Source of the DNA: Zelopaecilomyces penicillatus
Lineage: Eukaryota; Ascomycota; Sordariomycetes; Hypocreales; Pseudodiploosporaceae
Direction: 5' to 3'
DNA: 64,000 nucleotides
Assembly (NCBI GenBank): GCA_005765155.1
Contig: VCCP01000001.1
Location: forward strand, 2,790,001 to 2,854,000
Shown here: positions 62,901 through 64,000 of the stretch, piece after piece
Layout of the letters: every line of letters begins with the position of its first letter
How positions within the stretch are numbered: the stretch's first letter is position 1
Notes under the pieces: generated by a model
Seen by the model: only the letters and a program-made list of their open reading frames with translations
Database searches by the model: none
What the model was told of the DNA's origin: nothing
Translations under genes and position numbers: made by a program

Positions 62901-64000
62901 TTGAATTCTTGGTCTCGTCCGTAACCGCATGCCTGGGTCTACATACTTCGCCGACTAATCTGGCGCCATCAGTTTCAAGTTTGAAAAAGACCACCTGTAG
63001 ATCCCGATATCTAACGACTTGTGTGTGTGTGTGTGACAGAGAGTGTGTGTTTGAACATGGTAATAATCTTCTCGCAGACACATACACAGATTTGAGACTT
63101 TCGACTGCGACAGAGCCGCCTCAACCCCAACAATTGAAATCCTACAGATGTGTTCGTACAACGCCTGGACATGGTTTGCTGAATGTAGTTGTAGCGCAGA
63201 TAAACTCGTCGGGTGGGACACACATTTGTGAGACAGACAGACACACGTGAGAAAGCACTGTTGGTTCTGGAGCGAGCACATGGCGATCCTCGTGGCCGTT
63301 GACGGGTGGAACTTGGAAGGAGTCCTGGTTTTTGCATCGCTCTTAGGCCGAGTGATGGTCAGTACATTATCCGACCATGCTCTAGTGTGCGCCCATTATG
63401 CGAAGCACTGAACTCGGTCGGGCACATGGGGTAGCATTGATAAAGATAGACGTGTTCAAAGCCATCGTCTCCGGTTGGCCTTGGTTGGAGTCTTGGTGTT
63501 CGCTGCTACACCTACAAGCATCGCGGTGGGGCTTGCAAATTTGCAAAACTTGGCAAGGTAGGCAGGTGGGACTCCAACCGATGTGCCAGCATTCTAAAAA
63601 CAGGCATGCACGGGTACAGGGTATGTATGATACTAGGTAAGGTAATATGCAACATCTCAACCAACAACATAGCATCATCGCCAAACATGGGAATTGAATT
63701 CACTTTCAACCAGGTTTGCCCTCCAAGTGCCGGACCTATTTATTTGCATGTATACATACATGTGCATGAGTAAGGCAGGATGGGGATGATAAAACAAACC
63801 TGCAAACTGGCGTTGTCACTTCCAAGTCAACTACAAAAAGCTGATGGACTGGGCTGGCCTTTTACAACAGCCAACCTGAATGAATCTTCACACGACGTCC
63901 CTGGATCCCTGTTCCTGGAACGGGGGGCGGCTGTCTTTGAGCCATGTGCACACACACCTCTAATTAACGTGAGTTGAGGCATGTACTACGTAAAGCAGAT

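Larger units (their letters stand above)
56675..64000. other. Right-end region without a supported gene
   Basis: No frame carries a recognisable domain. 56,740-56,830 holds the right-flank CTAGA-type repeats. 57,563-57,749 has two coding-like fragments in different frames. 59,918-59,933 is a C16 run, and 63,018-63,050 a TG-rich repeat. The remaining frames of 60-180 codons overlap on both strands and look random. Confidence 0.5.

Noticed and set aside
1..64000. CRISPR array, bacterial operon or plasmid origin
   Set aside because: Spliceosomal introns and fungal gene families show nuclear fungal DNA; no regularly spaced repeats with unique spacers were seen.
23011..64000. tRNA or rRNA genes
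   Set aside because: TTCGA-type words (for example near 48,073 and 55,250) lack a matching A box, acceptor stem and proper spacing.

Overview
The window looks like a filamentous ascomycete, most likely a Sordariomycete and plausibly Hypocreales. The evidence is short spliceosomal introns (50-90 bp; gtaagt/gtatgt, ctaac-type branch points, cag/tag ends), C/T-rich leaders, A/G/C/T homopolymers and TACCTAGG-type microrepeats between genes, and a large AT-only block of the kind made by repeat-induced point mutation (RIP). The species call is inference.

Region 1 (about 1-23,010) is an extremely AT-rich, TpA-dominated block made of dead retroelements. A Ty3/gypsy-like element with 227-bp LTRs (9,266-16,404) sits inside the pol gene of a second gypsy-like element. 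Both reverse transcriptases can still be read on the minus strand, and both have the catalytic YxDD box changed to YFNN. A 976-bp mini LTR element (21,743-22,718) and a pair of inverted arms about 17 kb apart are also present. One island of normal composition (about 2,950-4,130) holds an apparently intact five-exon gene for a Zn2Cys6-like protein.

Region 2 (23,010-39,700) has ordinary composition. It holds an UNC93-like membrane transporter gene (minus) right at the AT boundary, an ARMH3/DUF1741 gene (plus), a promoter-like locus with spliced-RNA signals but no long ORF (33.7-35.5 kb), and a YAT-type amino-acid permease gene (minus).

Region 3 (39,700-49,980) is a 10.3-kb divergent interval with no gene I can support. 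Region 4 (49,980-53,100) holds an acidic, Cys-rich octapeptide-repeat protein gene (plus) and the mitochondrial KGD4/YMR31-type gene (minus). Region 5 (53,100-64,000) has a trypsin-fold protease pseudogene with three frameshifts but all three triad motifs, then about 7.3 kb with no supportable gene apart from possible coding remnants.

The genes do not form an obvious cluster or pathway: transport (two membrane carriers), Golgi/secretory-type ARMH3 and the 2-oxoglutarate dehydrogenase adaptor are housekeeping-like. The accessory material is the retroelement block, the isolated zinc-cluster gene, the Cys-repeat protein and the protease pseudogene. All exon coordinates are hand-read from splice signals and reading phase, and no search was run.
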